Of a DNA stretch of 16,296 nt, positions 7,584 through 15,493 are shown in pieces (within the stretch, counting starts at the first letter, position 1; each line of letters begins with the position of its first letter). The position numbers were made by a program, and so were the translations under genes. The stretch is from Hyphomonadaceae bacterium UBA2389 (GTDB lineage: Bacteria > Pseudomonadota > Alphaproteobacteria > Caulobacterales > Aquidulcibacteraceae): the NCBI GenBank assembly GCA_002343395.1, contig DDSN01000080.1, positions 1 to 16,296 on the forward strand, read 5' to 3'. The notes under the pieces were generated by a model. The model had not been told where the DNA came from and did no database searches. It was given only the letters and a program-made list of their open reading frames with translations.

Positions 7584-8557
7584 CCGCCAACTTCCGCCAA
7601 TTGGCGCGTGTCACCGGCGATGCCCTCGCCAAGCCGGTGTCTCGCAGGCTTGATGCGAAGCGCATCACGAATGCGCGCTTGAAGAGCGGCATCGTTCTCA
7701 TCGCATTGCAGCAGATCGCGCAAGTCCACGCCGCCTTCGCCGAAGAGGCAAAGGCGCAGTTTCCCGCGTGCGGTCACACGCAACCGGTTGCAGCCATCGC
7801 AAAAACCAGACGCATAGGGCGCAATCAAGCCGAAGCGACCCTGGTAGTCAGCATGCGAATACTCTGTCGCCGGGCCATCGTCATCGTCGCGCGCAACCGG
7901 CGACCATCCTGCCGCTAGGAGCCAATTCCTGAGTTCGGCGCCCGAGACATGCTGCGCGGCGAAGAAGGCTGCATTGTCGCCGGTGCGCATCAGCTCAATG
8001 AAGCGGACGCTGATCTTTCGCTCTCTTAGGAACGCCGCATAAGCGTCGGCTCCTCCCACCAACGAGTCGCGAAGCAGAACAGCATTCAACTTCACCTTTG
8101 GTTGCGGACACCTCAGCGCACCATCGACGCCGGCGAGCACGTCCGCGAGCCTGTCGTGCCCCGTTACGCGCGCGAAGACGGAGGGATCGAGGCTGTCGAC
8201 GCTGACGTTCAGGTGCGTGAGGCCCGCCTGCACCCAGTCAGTGAGATCGCGCGCCAAGCGCCATCCATTCGTTGTGAGCGCCACCTTCTCAACGCCCGTT
8301 TCCGCGACCGCCGCGATGATCGCCGTCAGATCTCTGCGGACGCTGGGTTCGCCGCCGGTGAGCCGAACCTTGTTGACGCCGAGCGCGCGGAACGCCCGCA
8401 CCAGGCGCGATATTTCGTCGACAGAAAGGAAGTCATGAGGCGCGGACTTGCGATAGCCGTTGGGCAAGCAATACGTGCAACGGAAATTGCAGGCCTCGGT
8501 GATCGACAATCGCAAATAAGGGAAACGACGGCCGAAGCCGTCTTCGAGTCGCCGCAC
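7580..8557 (-). CDS. moaA: GTP 3',8-cyclase MoaA (molybdenum cofactor biosynthesis)
   Basis: A radical SAM enzyme that, with MoaC, converts GTP to cyclic pyranopterin monophosphate, the first stage of molybdenum cofactor synthesis. About 325 residues, normal for the family. The N-terminal SAM cluster is CNFRCTYC, preceded by FGRRFPYLRLSITEA and followed by LPNGY. The second [4Fe-4S] cluster that binds GTP is CDGCNRL with a third cysteine in LRLC. TGGEP is the SAM-binding glycine motif, and the protein ends in the conserved C-terminal Gly-Gly. The start chosen is GTG at 8557: AAGGGG lies 7 nt upstream, and MRRLEDGFGRRFPYLRLS matches the usual N-terminus. A TTG at 8575 would add six residues and has no ribosome site. 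It converges on the regulator gene, sharing TTAG (7580-7583). The product is needed for NarG activity, which explains its place here. Confidence 0.95.
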   Translation of the reverse strand: MRRLEDGFGRRFPYLRLSITEACNFRCTYCLPNGYRKSAPHDFLSVDEISRLVRAFRALGVNKVRLTGGEPSVRRDLTAIIAAVAETGVEKVALTTNGWRLARDLTDWVQAGLTHLNVSVDSLDPSVFARVTGHDRLADVLAGVDGALRCPQPKVKLNAVLLRDSLVGGADAYAAFLRERKISVRFIELMRTGDNAAFFAAQHVSGAELRNWLLAAGWSPVARDDDDGPATEYSHADYQGRFGLIAPYASGFCDGCNRLRVTARGKLRLCLFGEGGVDLRDLLQCDENDAALQARIRDALRIKPARHRLGEGIAGDTRQLAEVGG

Positions 8558-8722
8558 GCCGCCGCCCCTTTCCAAATACGGGAGGAGAGCGCGTTTCCGC
8601 GGTCTCCCTCGGCGCGGCGAACCTTTGACCCATTCATCGGCCCGCCGCGCCCGGCCCCGGCGTCATCGCAGGGAGAGCCTTAGACGCCAGGGCTCGGAGC
8701 GCGCGCAGTATCACGCGACATC
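8558..8722 (-). promoter_or_regulatory. moaA 5' leader with competing stem-loops
   Basis: If transcription starts about 41 bp from the FNR box, near 8722, moaA has a leader of about 165 nt. Just before its ribosome site is a hairpin: AGGGAGA (8609-8603) pairs over six bases, one a wobble, with TCTCCT (8588-8583). Past one C-C mismatch it continues into a four-pair CGCG stem closed by a GAAA tetraloop (8597-8594). The same AGGGAGA is also perfectly complementary over 7 bases to TCTCCCT farther upstream (8676-8670), so the two pairings exclude each other. A GGCGTC/GACGCC stem (8659-8688) surrounds the upstream element. The freed CU-rich arm could pair with the AAGGGG ribosome site. This resembles a translational switch, but chance pairing in GC-rich DNA is possible. 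Confidence 0.4.
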
Positions 8723-8756
8723 TCCCGCGCCACATTGACAAGCCCTCTGCGCGCGC

Positions 8757-8770
8757 TTGATGTTCATCAA
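8757..8770. promoter_or_regulatory. Perfect FNR-type box between moaA and the dsbA-like gene
   Basis: TTGATGTTCATCAA matches TTGAT-N4-ATCAA at all ten positions, and the dyad extends one base further on each side (TTGATG-N2-CATCAA). It lies about 200 bp upstream of the moaA GTG and 102 bp upstream of the dsbA-like ATG, so it could serve either or both. At the class II distance no strong -10 is visible on either strand, so the controlled direction is undecided. The rest of the 8723-8872 stretch shows no gene. Confidence 0.8.
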
Positions 8771-8872
8771 ATAATTTCAGGCGGCGACGATTTCGCCCAC
8801 CCCTCAGTCAAGTGGTCGAGCGTGCCGCGCTCCGCCACATCGCCGCCGCAATAGGCTTGCAGGGGCCTGGCC

Positions 8873-9490
8873 ATGATCTCCCGCCGCTCCGTTTCCCTCG
8901 CCGCGATGGCCATTCTAACAACGGCGCCATCCGCCCATGCCCAAACCGCCGACGACATGAGCATCGGCCTGGAGAGCGCGCCGTTGCAGCTGCTTGAATT
9001 CGCATCCACGACCTGCCCGCACTGCGCGCACTTTCATCAAACGAATTGGCCGACGCTCAAAGCAGGCTACATCGACCGCGGCTTGCTGCGCCTCACCTTG
9101 AAGGAAATGCTCACGCCGCCTCCTGGCGTCGCGCTTGGCATGTTTCAGGTCGCTCGCTGCGGCGGCGTCGATGGCGCGGAATATTTCCGACGCCTTGGCG
9201 TCCTGTTCGAGCGCCAACGCGCGATCCTCGCCACAGGCACGATGGTCGGCGTTCGCGATAGTCTGATCGCCATCGGCGGCGAATGGAACCTGAGCCCCGA
9301 GCAGGTCATGGCGGCGCTCAATGACCCGACATCTGTAGATCGCATTCGTCGGTCCATCGCAGACGCCGACGCGCGGGGCGTCACCGGAACCCCGACTTTC
9401 TTCATGAACGGCGCGCGCGTTGCCGACCCCGCATTCCACACACCTGACGGGTTGGTGCGCGTTCTCGATGCGCAACTTGGAGCCCGCTGA
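8873..9490 (+). CDS. Secreted DsbA-like thiol:disulfide oxidoreductase
   Basis: A 205-residue protein with an N-terminal signal peptide: Arg-Arg near the start, a hydrophobic stretch at about 6-20, and a probable cleavage site after Ala-His-Ala at residues 21-23. It then has a thioredoxin fold with a helical insert. The redox motif is Cys48-Pro-His-Cys51, identical to the DsbA motif, and the facing cis-proline is Pro174 in GTPTFF. It should form or shuffle disulfides in periplasmic proteins, for example cytochromes or secreted enzymes. A third cysteine, Cys96, is not part of the usual active site. The ATG has AGGGG (8861-8865) 7 nt upstream. It is divergent from moaA around a perfect FNR box, which may put it under low-oxygen control. 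The exact subfamily (DsbA, or a BdbD-like form) and its substrates are not clear. Confidence 0.85.
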   Translation: MISRRSVSLAAMAILTTAPSAHAQTADDMSIGLESAPLQLLEFASTTCPHCAHFHQTNWPTLKAGYIDRGLLRLTLKEMLTPPPGVALGMFQVARCGGVDGAEYFRRLGVLFERQRAILATGTMVGVRDSLIAIGGEWNLSPEQVMAALNDPTSVDRIRRSIADADARGVTGTPTFFMNGARVADPAFHTPDGLVRVLDAQLGAR

Positions 9491-9492
9491 GC

Positions 9493-11460
9493 TTAGCGAA
9501 CGCCCGCTCGCGACGCCGCCTGCACTGAACGCACATGCGCGAGGACTTCGCGCTGTGCACGGTCACCGACATCGCCACTATACGCAGACGCTCCGAACGG
9601 CCCGCGGATGGCGAACGGAAACACGATGCCACCGCGCGGAGAGCGTGGCGCCAGGCGCAAGTCAAGTCGGCGCTGCCCCACGTCAATGACGCCAATTCCA
9701 GGGATACGAAGGTCGGGCGTGTTGAAGCTCAAATTATCGCTCGCCAAGGCGCCATCCGCGATGGCGAACCGCGCCGAAAAGCCGTCAAAACCCGTGCGTG
9801 CTTCCGGCGCGATCAGCTCCCCGCGCAGCGCGTTGCGGATCGTGCGCGAAACGCCGCCAAGGTCGACGCCGTGAAGCGTGCCCGACACCACCTCGATGTA
9901 CGCGCCGCCATCCAACGAACGGATCATCTCGCCTTGGGTGCGGCCGTGAGCCCGTAAATCGAGGCTGAGCTCCGCGCGTCCCTCGATGCTGGAAAGGTTG
10001 ATGGCATCGCTCAGGAAGCGCTGCGCGCTGAGGTCGCTGAAATCCAGGTCCTGCATGATCGAGATGTCTGGCGCTCGCGCGTCGACTTCAAAGCGACCGC
10101 TTCCCGACCCGCCGTAGAGAGAGACGTTATGCACCGTCGCGGCCATAAACCCGTCGTTCAGGACCAAGTTGAGACGCGTCGAATCAAGTCTGAGACGCTG
10201 GACTAGGACCGCGGCGGTGACGAGTTCCAAATCAGCGTTGAACGCCCTGAGCCCGGAAAAGTCGATCGGTGTGTCGCTCGGCGCCGCCTGCACGTCGAGA
10301 GCGCGCGGCGCATCGGCGACCACCGCGATCTCGGCCGTCGGCGTTGGCGTGCTCGACTGTTCGCTTGCAGCGACAGCCGCGGACAAGTCTTCCGTTTGGT
10401 TGGGGGGCGCTTGTCCAACCAGGTAAGGGTTGAGATCAAAATCGAATAACTCGAGACGCCCGCTCACATAGGGCTTATCGGCGCGCTCGCTCAGCACGAA
10501 GTCGCCACGTCCGCGGATCAGATCGAGCGCGAACGCGGCGTTGCTGAAGCTGTATGCGCCGCGCGCGATTTCAATCCGGCCAGCGACGGCGAAAGTCTCG
10601 AGGCCAACCCCTCCTTGGATCGGCGCGCCCGACCACGCCGAGAGCCTGCGCAAACTGGGCCCCGATGCGCGCACGTTCCCAGCGACTTCGCCCGAAGCGG
10701 CGAGTGTGCGCCCTTCGAAGGACGCCGTGAGTAGTTCAGAGTTGAGCGTCAATGAGAGCGGCGTGACGGCGCCACGCAGCGCCGCGGCAGGTTGTCCAAC
10801 CCGCAGATCAATTTCAATAGGCTGATCCGCGTAAACCATTGAGCCTGTGATCCGCATTGGCTGATCAAGACTTTCAAGCGACGTGCTCAGGTCGGCGTCG
10901 CCGATCACCCAACCGGCGCCCCGGCGCGCGTCGACATAACTGATCTCGCCGCTGCTGATCTCAACCGCGCGCAGCGTGGTTTCGGCGACGTTGAACCCGG
11001 GCTCGCTCGGCGTTGCACCAGGAGACGACGCCGGTTGCTGCGGGGGCGCCGTCGGCGCGGCCCGTTGCAGCAGCCAGTTTGGGCGGCCCTGCGCATCAAT
11101 CTCCAACGCCACACGGGGGTGCTGGACAACCAGCCGACGCACGACGATGCGCCGGTCAAACAGCGGACGAAGCTCAACCCCCACATGAATATCCGACGCC
11201 ATCATGAATGCTGGCGCCCGCCCGCCTTCGACGTTTGAGAGGGTGACATCGCTCGCGTGGACGCCAAGGGTCGGCCAATAGCTCACGCCGACGTCCCCCG
11301 CGATCGTAAGATCGCGCCCTGTGGCCCCTTCAACGGCCCGCTCGATCTCGGCGCGGACATCGATGCGAGAAACCAGGAACGCCAGCGCCCCCGCCGCCGC
11401 CAACGCCAAGGCGACCAAGCCGGCCAGGATTAAGACGGTCCAGCGCACCCAACCTGTCAT
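9493..11460 (-). CDS. AsmA-family inner-membrane-anchored protein
   Basis: A 655-residue protein anchored by one N-terminal membrane helix (about 7-30); the rest should be periplasmic. The AsmA N-terminal region is recognisable after the helix (GRDLTIAGDVGVSYWPTLGVHASDVTLSN, broken here only by length), followed by RRIVVRRLVVQHPRVALEID. The AsmA C-terminal region is marked by SIEGRAELSLDLRAHGRT, SLDGGAYIEVVSGTLHGVDL and ASDNLSFNTPDLRIPGIGVID. A Pro/Ala/Ser-rich low-complexity stretch at about 134-155 separates the first module from the long beta-rich middle. AsmA-like proteins belong to the bridge-like group linked to lipid transport and outer-membrane homeostasis; the specific role here is unknown. 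GGAGGGG lies 4 nt before the ATG. The stop is 2 bp from that of the convergent dsbA-like gene. Confidence 0.88.
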   Translation of the reverse strand: MTGWVRWTVLILAGLVALALAAAGALAFLVSRIDVRAEIERAVEGATGRDLTIAGDVGVSYWPTLGVHASDVTLSNVEGGRAPAFMMASDIHVGVELRPLFDRRIVVRRLVVQHPRVALEIDAQGRPNWLLQRAAPTAPPQQPASSPGATPSEPGFNVAETTLRAVEISSGEISYVDARRGAGWVIGDADLSTSLESLDQPMRITGSMVYADQPIEIDLRVGQPAAALRGAVTPLSLTLNSELLTASFEGRTLAASGEVAGNVRASGPSLRRLSAWSGAPIQGGVGLETFAVAGRIEIARGAYSFSNAAFALDLIRGRGDFVLSERADKPYVSGRLELFDFDLNPYLVGQAPPNQTEDLSAAVAASEQSSTPTPTAEIAVVADAPRALDVQAAPSDTPIDFSGLRAFNADLELVTAAVLVQRLRLDSTRLNLVLNDGFMAATVHNVSLYGGSGSGRFEVDARAPDISIMQDLDFSDLSAQRFLSDAINLSSIEGRAELSLDLRAHGRTQGEMIRSLDGGAYIEVVSGTLHGVDLGGVSRTIRNALRGELIAPEARTGFDGFSARFAIADGALASDNLSFNTPDLRIPGIGVIDVGQRRLDLRLAPRSPRGGIVFPFAIRGPFGASAYSGDVGDRAQREVLAHVRSVQAASRAGVR

Positions 11461-11527
11461 GTTTCCCCTCCACTCGGCTCCCTCTTTAGACGCTAGCGTT
11501 GCCCATCGGAATAGCTATCTAACGCCC
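11461..11527. other. Short divergent promoter gap between asmA and the CobW gene
   Basis: Only 67 bp separate the two start codons, so both promoters must overlap here or lie inside the opposite genes. Two short perfect palindromes are present, ACGCTAGCGT (11490-11499) and ATAGCTAT (11511-11518). No convincing -35/-10 pair, FNR box or Zur-like operator was recognised. Confidence 0.4.
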
Positions 11528-12568
11528 ATGACCCAACCGATACCCGTCACCGTGCTCACAGGCTTTCTTGGCGCGGGCAAGACAACGCTCCTGAACCGCA
11601 TCCTCACCGAGCCCCATGGGAAGAAGTACGCCGTCATCGTCAACGAGTTCGGTGAGATCGGCATCGACAACGATCTGATCGTCGACGCCGACGAGGAAGT
11701 CTTTGAGATGAACAACGGCTGCGTGTGTTGCACAGTTCGCGGGGATCTTATCCGCATCATCGAGGGTTTGATGAAGCGGCAAAGCGCACGGAACGCCGCC
11801 GGTTTTGACGCTATTCTCGTGGAGACGACGGGACTGGCCAAACCCGCGCCCGTCGCGCAGACATTTTTCGTCGATGCGGATGTCCGCGAAAGAACTCGAC
11901 TGGACGCGATTGTAACAGTGGCGGACGCCAAGCACCTGCCGCGCCAACTCGCCGACAATGAGGAGGCGGTTGAGCAAATCGCCTTCGCGGACATCATTCT
12001 GCTCAACAAGACCGACCTAGCGTCAGAAGAAGACCTGGTGGCCATCGAGCGCCGGATTCGCGCGATCAATGCGTCGGCCCGCATTCATCGCATGACGCGC
12101 GGAGACGTCGCCCTCGCGGAAATCCTCGATGTCGGCGCATTCGATCTCGATCGGATTACGGAGATCGATCCTCATTTCCTGCCGGACCACGCCTGCGATG
12201 ACCAGTGCGCGCATCATGAGCATCACCACCACGACGATCACGAGCACCATAGCCACGACCACACGGCCGCGTCAGGCATAACCAGCGTGTCTCTTTCAAC
12301 CGATAGGTTGATTGACCCGCAGAAGCTCCTGCCCTGGCTGAACCAGCTGACGCAGGAACGAGGCCCCGACATCCTGCGCCTGAAGGGCATCTTTGCGTTT
12401 CCCGACGAACCCAAGCGTTTTGTCGCCCAGGGCGTACATATGATACTGGAAGGCGACACGCAGCGCGACTGGAGGCCCGGCGAACCGCGCGTCTCGCGCC
12501 TCGTGTTCATAGGGAAGAACCTCGACCGCACTGAACTTGAGTCCGCCTTCGCCAAGTGCGCGGCATGA
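11528..12568 (+). CDS. CobW/COG0523-family GTP-binding metallochaperone
   Basis: A 346-residue G3E-family GTPase. The P-loop is at 11-20 (TGFLGAGKTT), the Walker B region is ETTGLAKP (99-106), and the base-specificity motif is NKTDL (160-164). The metal-binding CXCC is NNGCVCC, with Cys65, Cys67 and Cys68. A His/Asp-rich segment at 221-245, with two further cysteines (HACDDQC), fits metal storage or buffering, most often zinc. The CobW C-terminal domain follows from about 253 to the end. Such proteins deliver metal to client enzymes using GTP; the client here is unknown. The start at 11528 is chosen because MTQPIPVTVLTGFLGAGK is the family N-terminus. The frame is open upstream to 11321, but that part lies over the asmA start and is not conserved. 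The ribosome site is weak. It overlaps the next gene as ATGA. Confidence 0.92.
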   Translation: MTQPIPVTVLTGFLGAGKTTLLNRILTEPHGKKYAVIVNEFGEIGIDNDLIVDADEEVFEMNNGCVCCTVRGDLIRIIEGLMKRQSARNAAGFDAILVETTGLAKPAPVAQTFFVDADVRERTRLDAIVTVADAKHLPRQLADNEEAVEQIAFADIILLNKTDLASEEDLVAIERRIRAINASARIHRMTRGDVALAEILDVGAFDLDRITEIDPHFLPDHACDDQCAHHEHHHHDDHEHHSHDHTAASGITSVSLSTDRLIDPQKLLPWLNQLTQERGPDILRLKGIFAFPDEPKRFVAQGVHMILEGDTQRDWRPGEPRVSRLVFIGKNLDRTELESAFAKCAA

Positions 12569-13560
12569 CCGCGCAAGTCTACAGGAACGGGCGCCGGCTC
12601 GCGCTCGAGGCGAGCGCCAGTTCAATTCAGTGGATTGGCTCGGCCGCATGGTTCGCACTGGGAGACGGCTCGGTCGTCCGTGCATCGCCTGCGGAGGGCG
12701 ATACGCGGTTCGGCGTTCACAACGGCGCCATTTTGTGCGCCGCCCGCCATCCTGACGGCGCACGCCTGGTCACTGGTGGCGACGACGGGCTGATCGCGGC
12801 GCTGAGCGTCGGCGGCGCGGTCGCTCCGATAGCCCAATACTCGAAATGGATTGATCACCTGACCGCGAGCGCGGCCTCTGGAATTCTCGTTGCGGGCATC
12901 GGCCGTGACGCGGTGGTGTTTAAGGGTGATGCAGAAGTGCATCGCTTCTCACATCCCTCCAGCATTGGCGGGATCGCAATGGACCAAAAGGGGCGCCGCT
13001 TGGCTGCAAGCCACTATGGCGGCGTAACACTGCGCTATGCCCTCATGCCGGACGATAGAGGCGTCGCCCTCCAATGGACGGGATCTCACCTCGCGGTCAC
13101 GCTCTCGCCCGACAGCGCCTATGTCATCAGCGCGATGCAAGAGAACGCGCTGCACGGCTGGCGTCTCCCGGAAAAAACAGACCTCCGCATGGATGGTTAT
13201 CCCGCGAAAACAAAAAGCCTCTCGTGGGACAAGCGCGGACGATGGCTGGCCACCTCGGGCGCGCCAAGCGCGATCGTCTGGCCGTTTGTCGGAAAACTAG
13301 GCCCGCAGGGAAAAGCACCGCTTCAACTGGCCGCACGGGACGCGCTCGTGACCTGCGTCGCGTTTCATCCCAGCCAAGACGTTGTCGCGATCGGATACTC
13401 TGACGGAGCGGCCGTTGCAGTTCGTTTGGCCGACGAAGTGCGCATCGACCTCGATGAACCAGGCGAAGGTCCCGTGACCACATTGGCCTGGAGCCCAGAT
13501 GGCGACTACATCGCAATCGCTGACGAAGCCGGGCGCGGAGCACTGATCCAAACGACCTAG
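12565..13560 (+). CDS. WD40-repeat beta-propeller protein
   Basis: A 331-residue cytoplasmic protein with no signal peptide or membrane segment. Repeated blade-like units of about 40 residues are visible, for example AILCAARHPDGARLVTGGDDG, VTCVAFHPSQDVVAIGYSDG and VTTLAWSPDGDYIAIADEAG (each quoted in part), consistent with a single propeller of about seven blades. No catalytic motif was seen, so it is probably a binding or scaffold protein. The ATG at 12565 overlaps the CobW stop (ATGA); an ATG 9 bases upstream in frame is less likely. Overlap implies coupled translation and a shared function with the CobW protein, perhaps in handling a metal client. I recall similar CobW-WD40 neighbours in other alphaproteobacteria, but this was not checked. 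Its TAG shares CTAG with the convergent gene. Confidence 0.85.
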   Translation: MTAQVYRNGRRLALEASASSIQWIGSAAWFALGDGSVVRASPAEGDTRFGVHNGAILCAARHPDGARLVTGGDDGLIAALSVGGAVAPIAQYSKWIDHLTASAASGILVAGIGRDAVVFKGDAEVHRFSHPSSIGGIAMDQKGRRLAASHYGGVTLRYALMPDDRGVALQWTGSHLAVTLSPDSAYVISAMQENALHGWRLPEKTDLRMDGYPAKTKSLSWDKRGRWLATSGAPSAIVWPFVGKLGPQGKAPLQLAARDALVTCVAFHPSQDVVAIGYSDGAAVAVRLADEVRIDLDEPGEGPVTTLAWSPDGDYIAIADEAGRGALIQTT

Positions 13561-14534
13561 GCCACAGGACGCTGCGCTTGCGCCGTCAGGACATGGTCCA
13601 TCACTTTGACGACCCCCGCGACTTCGTTGACGATGCGCCGCGCGCGCGTTGGATCGACCAAGGGCTTGAAGAGATCGCCCGGTTCAAACAAATCGCCGCC
13701 CTCCACCGCGATGAGCAGGTCGCCGCTCTCGAAGGCGCAGCGGATTCTTTTCCCATTTAGCGCCTTCTCCAAGTCCATCAGTCGTTCCATCATCACTGGA
13801 TGGACAAGGTAGCGTGCTTCGACCTGATCGGTGCCCCACACTTCGAAAATTCGCTCGAATGTCGAATCCACCAGGCGCACGCGCTCTAGTTTGACGCCGT
13901 TGCTGGATCCGCCGCCAAACGCGTTGAAGACGCCGGCGTCCCGCCGCACGATGGTCGTGCCCAAAAATTCCCGAGGGAAATGCAATTTGAGCAGCTGCCC
14001 GCGAAACACCGTGGAATAGCGCGTTCGGCCTTTGCTGTCGGAGTGGCGTTGCTCAAGATGGGCTTCATAGAGTTCATAGCTCGCGCCCTTGTGGGCGCCG
14101 GAAAAACAATCCTCGAAACTGGACCTCGAAAAAGCCGGCACGAGACTAAGCGCACGCATGCGCGCGAACGCGGGCGGCTCCGCGACGCCAATGCTATAGC
14201 GCGCGCCCATCGCCGCTGCGATCGCGCTGCAGTATTCTTGTTTCAGCTTGCGCCCCATAGTCGCCAGAGGCTGATAGGCGATGATGCCCGCGACAACACC
14301 GACCATGAGCGCGATGACCAGCGCCACCTGTCCATCACGGGCGATAACCCCAGCAAGGGCCGCGCTTGCTATCGTCCCGACGCAGCCAATCAGGGCGCGC
14401 TGCTTGAACTGCGCAACCGCGAGGACACGATGCGATTCATTTTCCGCGAAACAGGGCTCTATGCGGCTCTTGTAGAGCCGATCGAACATCGAATCATCGA
14501 GCCGCGCCAAATCCAGAGGATCCGCATCACTCAT
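13557..14534 (-). CDS. DUF3137-type membrane protein of unknown function
   Basis: A 325-residue protein with a charged cytoplasmic-looking N-terminus, then two adjacent hydrophobic segments (about 47-64 and 69-87) that probably form a membrane hairpin. A long soluble C-terminal part follows. The features AHLEQRHSDSKGRTRYSTVFRGQLLKL (quoted only as a landmark region, about 180-205) and FEVWGTDQVEARYLVHPVMMERL resemble the DUF3137 family, whose function is unknown. No enzymatic motif was recognised. The start at 14534 is preferred because its ATG overlaps the epimerase stop as ATGA and the protein begins MSDADPLDLARLDDSMF. The frame stays open to 14732, but that extension lies over the epimerase and is Arg/Gly-rich shadow sequence. 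It is the last gene of a leftward valS-epimerase operon. Confidence 0.75.
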   Translation of the reverse strand: MSDADPLDLARLDDSMFDRLYKSRIEPCFAENESHRVLAVAQFKQRALIGCVGTIASAALAGVIARDGQVALVIALMVGVVAGIIAYQPLATMGRKLKQEYCSAIAAAMGARYSIGVAEPPAFARMRALSLVPAFSRSSFEDCFSGAHKGASYELYEAHLEQRHSDSKGRTRYSTVFRGQLLKLHFPREFLGTTIVRRDAGVFNAFGGGSSNGVKLERVRLVDSTFERIFEVWGTDQVEARYLVHPVMMERLMDLEKALNGKRIRCAFESGDLLIAVEGGDLFEPGDLFKPLVDPTRARRIVNEVAGVVKVMDHVLTAQAQRPVA

Positions 14535-15493
14535 GCTTGCCTCATACGCGCAAGCCCTTCTTCGACCCCGATCACGGGCGCGTAGCCGAGCTCGGCGCGC
14601 GCCTTGCCGTCGCGCAACACCGCCTCCCGCGACATGATCATCGCCGAAAACCGCGTTAATGGCGGTTCGGACCTGAGCCCAAATAAGCGCCAGACAATTT
14701 CCGCTGTCGCGCCCGCGACGTCCGCCGCCCAAGCCGGAATTTCCCTATCCGGCAGAGAAATTCCCTGGCTTCCGGCAATGGCGCCGATCATCTCCCTTAG
14801 GGTTCGGACGCCGTCATCGAGGACGAAATACGCCTCCCCACCGCCCCCCTTCGTCAGCGCGAGTTCAATCGCATGGATCAGATTGTCGATGTGGGTCGTG
14901 GACGTCCGAGCGCGCCCGCCATCGATCCACATCCACTGCCCGCTCGCCGCCATCGCGCGGAGCGTCGGCAGCAGCGTGGTGTCTCCCGGCCCCCAAATAA
15001 AGCGCGGCCGCAGGATGATGGTTTGGAACTCGGCGCCGTTGGCCCGCACGACCAGCTCCTCCGCACGCGCCTTCGTCCATGAATACGGATAGGGCGAGTT
15101 CGGCGCGCGCGGGTAGGTTTCATCAACGTCGCGCAGATGCTGGCCACGCCAAAGAACGCTTTCTGTGCTGATGTGAATGAAGCGCAGGGCGCCCGCTTCA
15201 CGCGACGCCGCGAGCATCCGCTCCGTCCCGTCGATATTGAAACGTTTCCACGCGTCGACCGGCCCCCACTGCTCAACAAAGGCCGCACAGTGAACTATCG
15301 CCTCGGAGTCGCCGACGTGCGCCGCCGTCACGTCTTCCAAGTCACAGCGCACGGGAGCAGCGCCTAGCGCCGCAATCGCGGCGTCAGATTTCTCTGATCG
15401 CGACATAGCGCGGACCTGGTGGCCGCCTGCCACGAACTTCCTCGTGGCGGCGCCGCCCACGAACCCAGACGCGCCGGTTACAAAGATGCGCAC
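14531..15493 (-). CDS. NAD(P)-dependent epimerase/dehydratase (extended SDR)
   Basis: A 320-residue extended short-chain dehydrogenase. The Rossmann nucleotide motif TGASGFVG is at 6-13 (GxxGxxG). The catalytic pair is Tyr137 and Lys141 (YSWTK), with Ser109 in HISTESVL as the probable third residue. RPRFIWGPGD and the THIDN segment are usual in NAD-dependent sugar epimerases and 3-beta-hydroxysteroid-dehydrogenase-like members. The substrate cannot be read from sequence; a sugar nucleotide, a sterol-like compound or a quinone-type lipid are all possible. The start is GTG, directly after the valS TGA with no gap, and GGGGG in the valS end is 8 nt upstream of it. The stop overlaps the next ATG (ATGA), so expression is probably tied to valS. 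Confidence 0.9.
   Translation of the reverse strand: MRIFVTGASGFVGGAATRKFVAGGHQVRAMSRSEKSDAAIAALGAAPVRCDLEDVTAAHVGDSEAIVHCAAFVEQWGPVDAWKRFNIDGTERMLAASREAGALRFIHISTESVLWRGQHLRDVDETYPRAPNSPYPYSWTKARAEELVVRANGAEFQTIILRPRFIWGPGDTTLLPTLRAMAASGQWMWIDGGRARTSTTHIDNLIHAIELALTKGGGGEAYFVLDDGVRTLREMIGAIAGSQGISLPDREIPAWAADVAGATAEIVWRLFGLRSEPPLTRFSAMIMSREAVLRDGKARAELGYAPVIGVEEGLARMRQA

Noticed and set aside
8102..8683. A 193-codon open frame on the + strand across moaA and its leader
   Set aside because: Most of it is antisense to conserved moaA motifs and it has no recognisable domain.
8735..8740. TTGACA resembling a -35 element for the dsbA-like gene
   Set aside because: No acceptable -10 lies 16-18 bp downstream; that position is taken by the FNR box.
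11490..11518. Short palindromes ACGCTAGCGT and ATAGCTAT, considered as a Zur-type operator before the CobW gene
   Set aside because: Neither resembles the Zur operators I know, and short perfect palindromes of this size are common by chance.
11321..11527. N-terminal extension of the CobW frame upstream of 11528
   Set aside because: It covers the asmA start and signal region on the other strand and shows no homology; the family N-terminus begins at 11528.
14535..14732. N-terminal extension of the DUF3137 frame
   Set aside because: It overlaps the conserved C-terminal part of the epimerase and is Arg/Gly-rich; the ATGA overlap start at 14534 is more natural.
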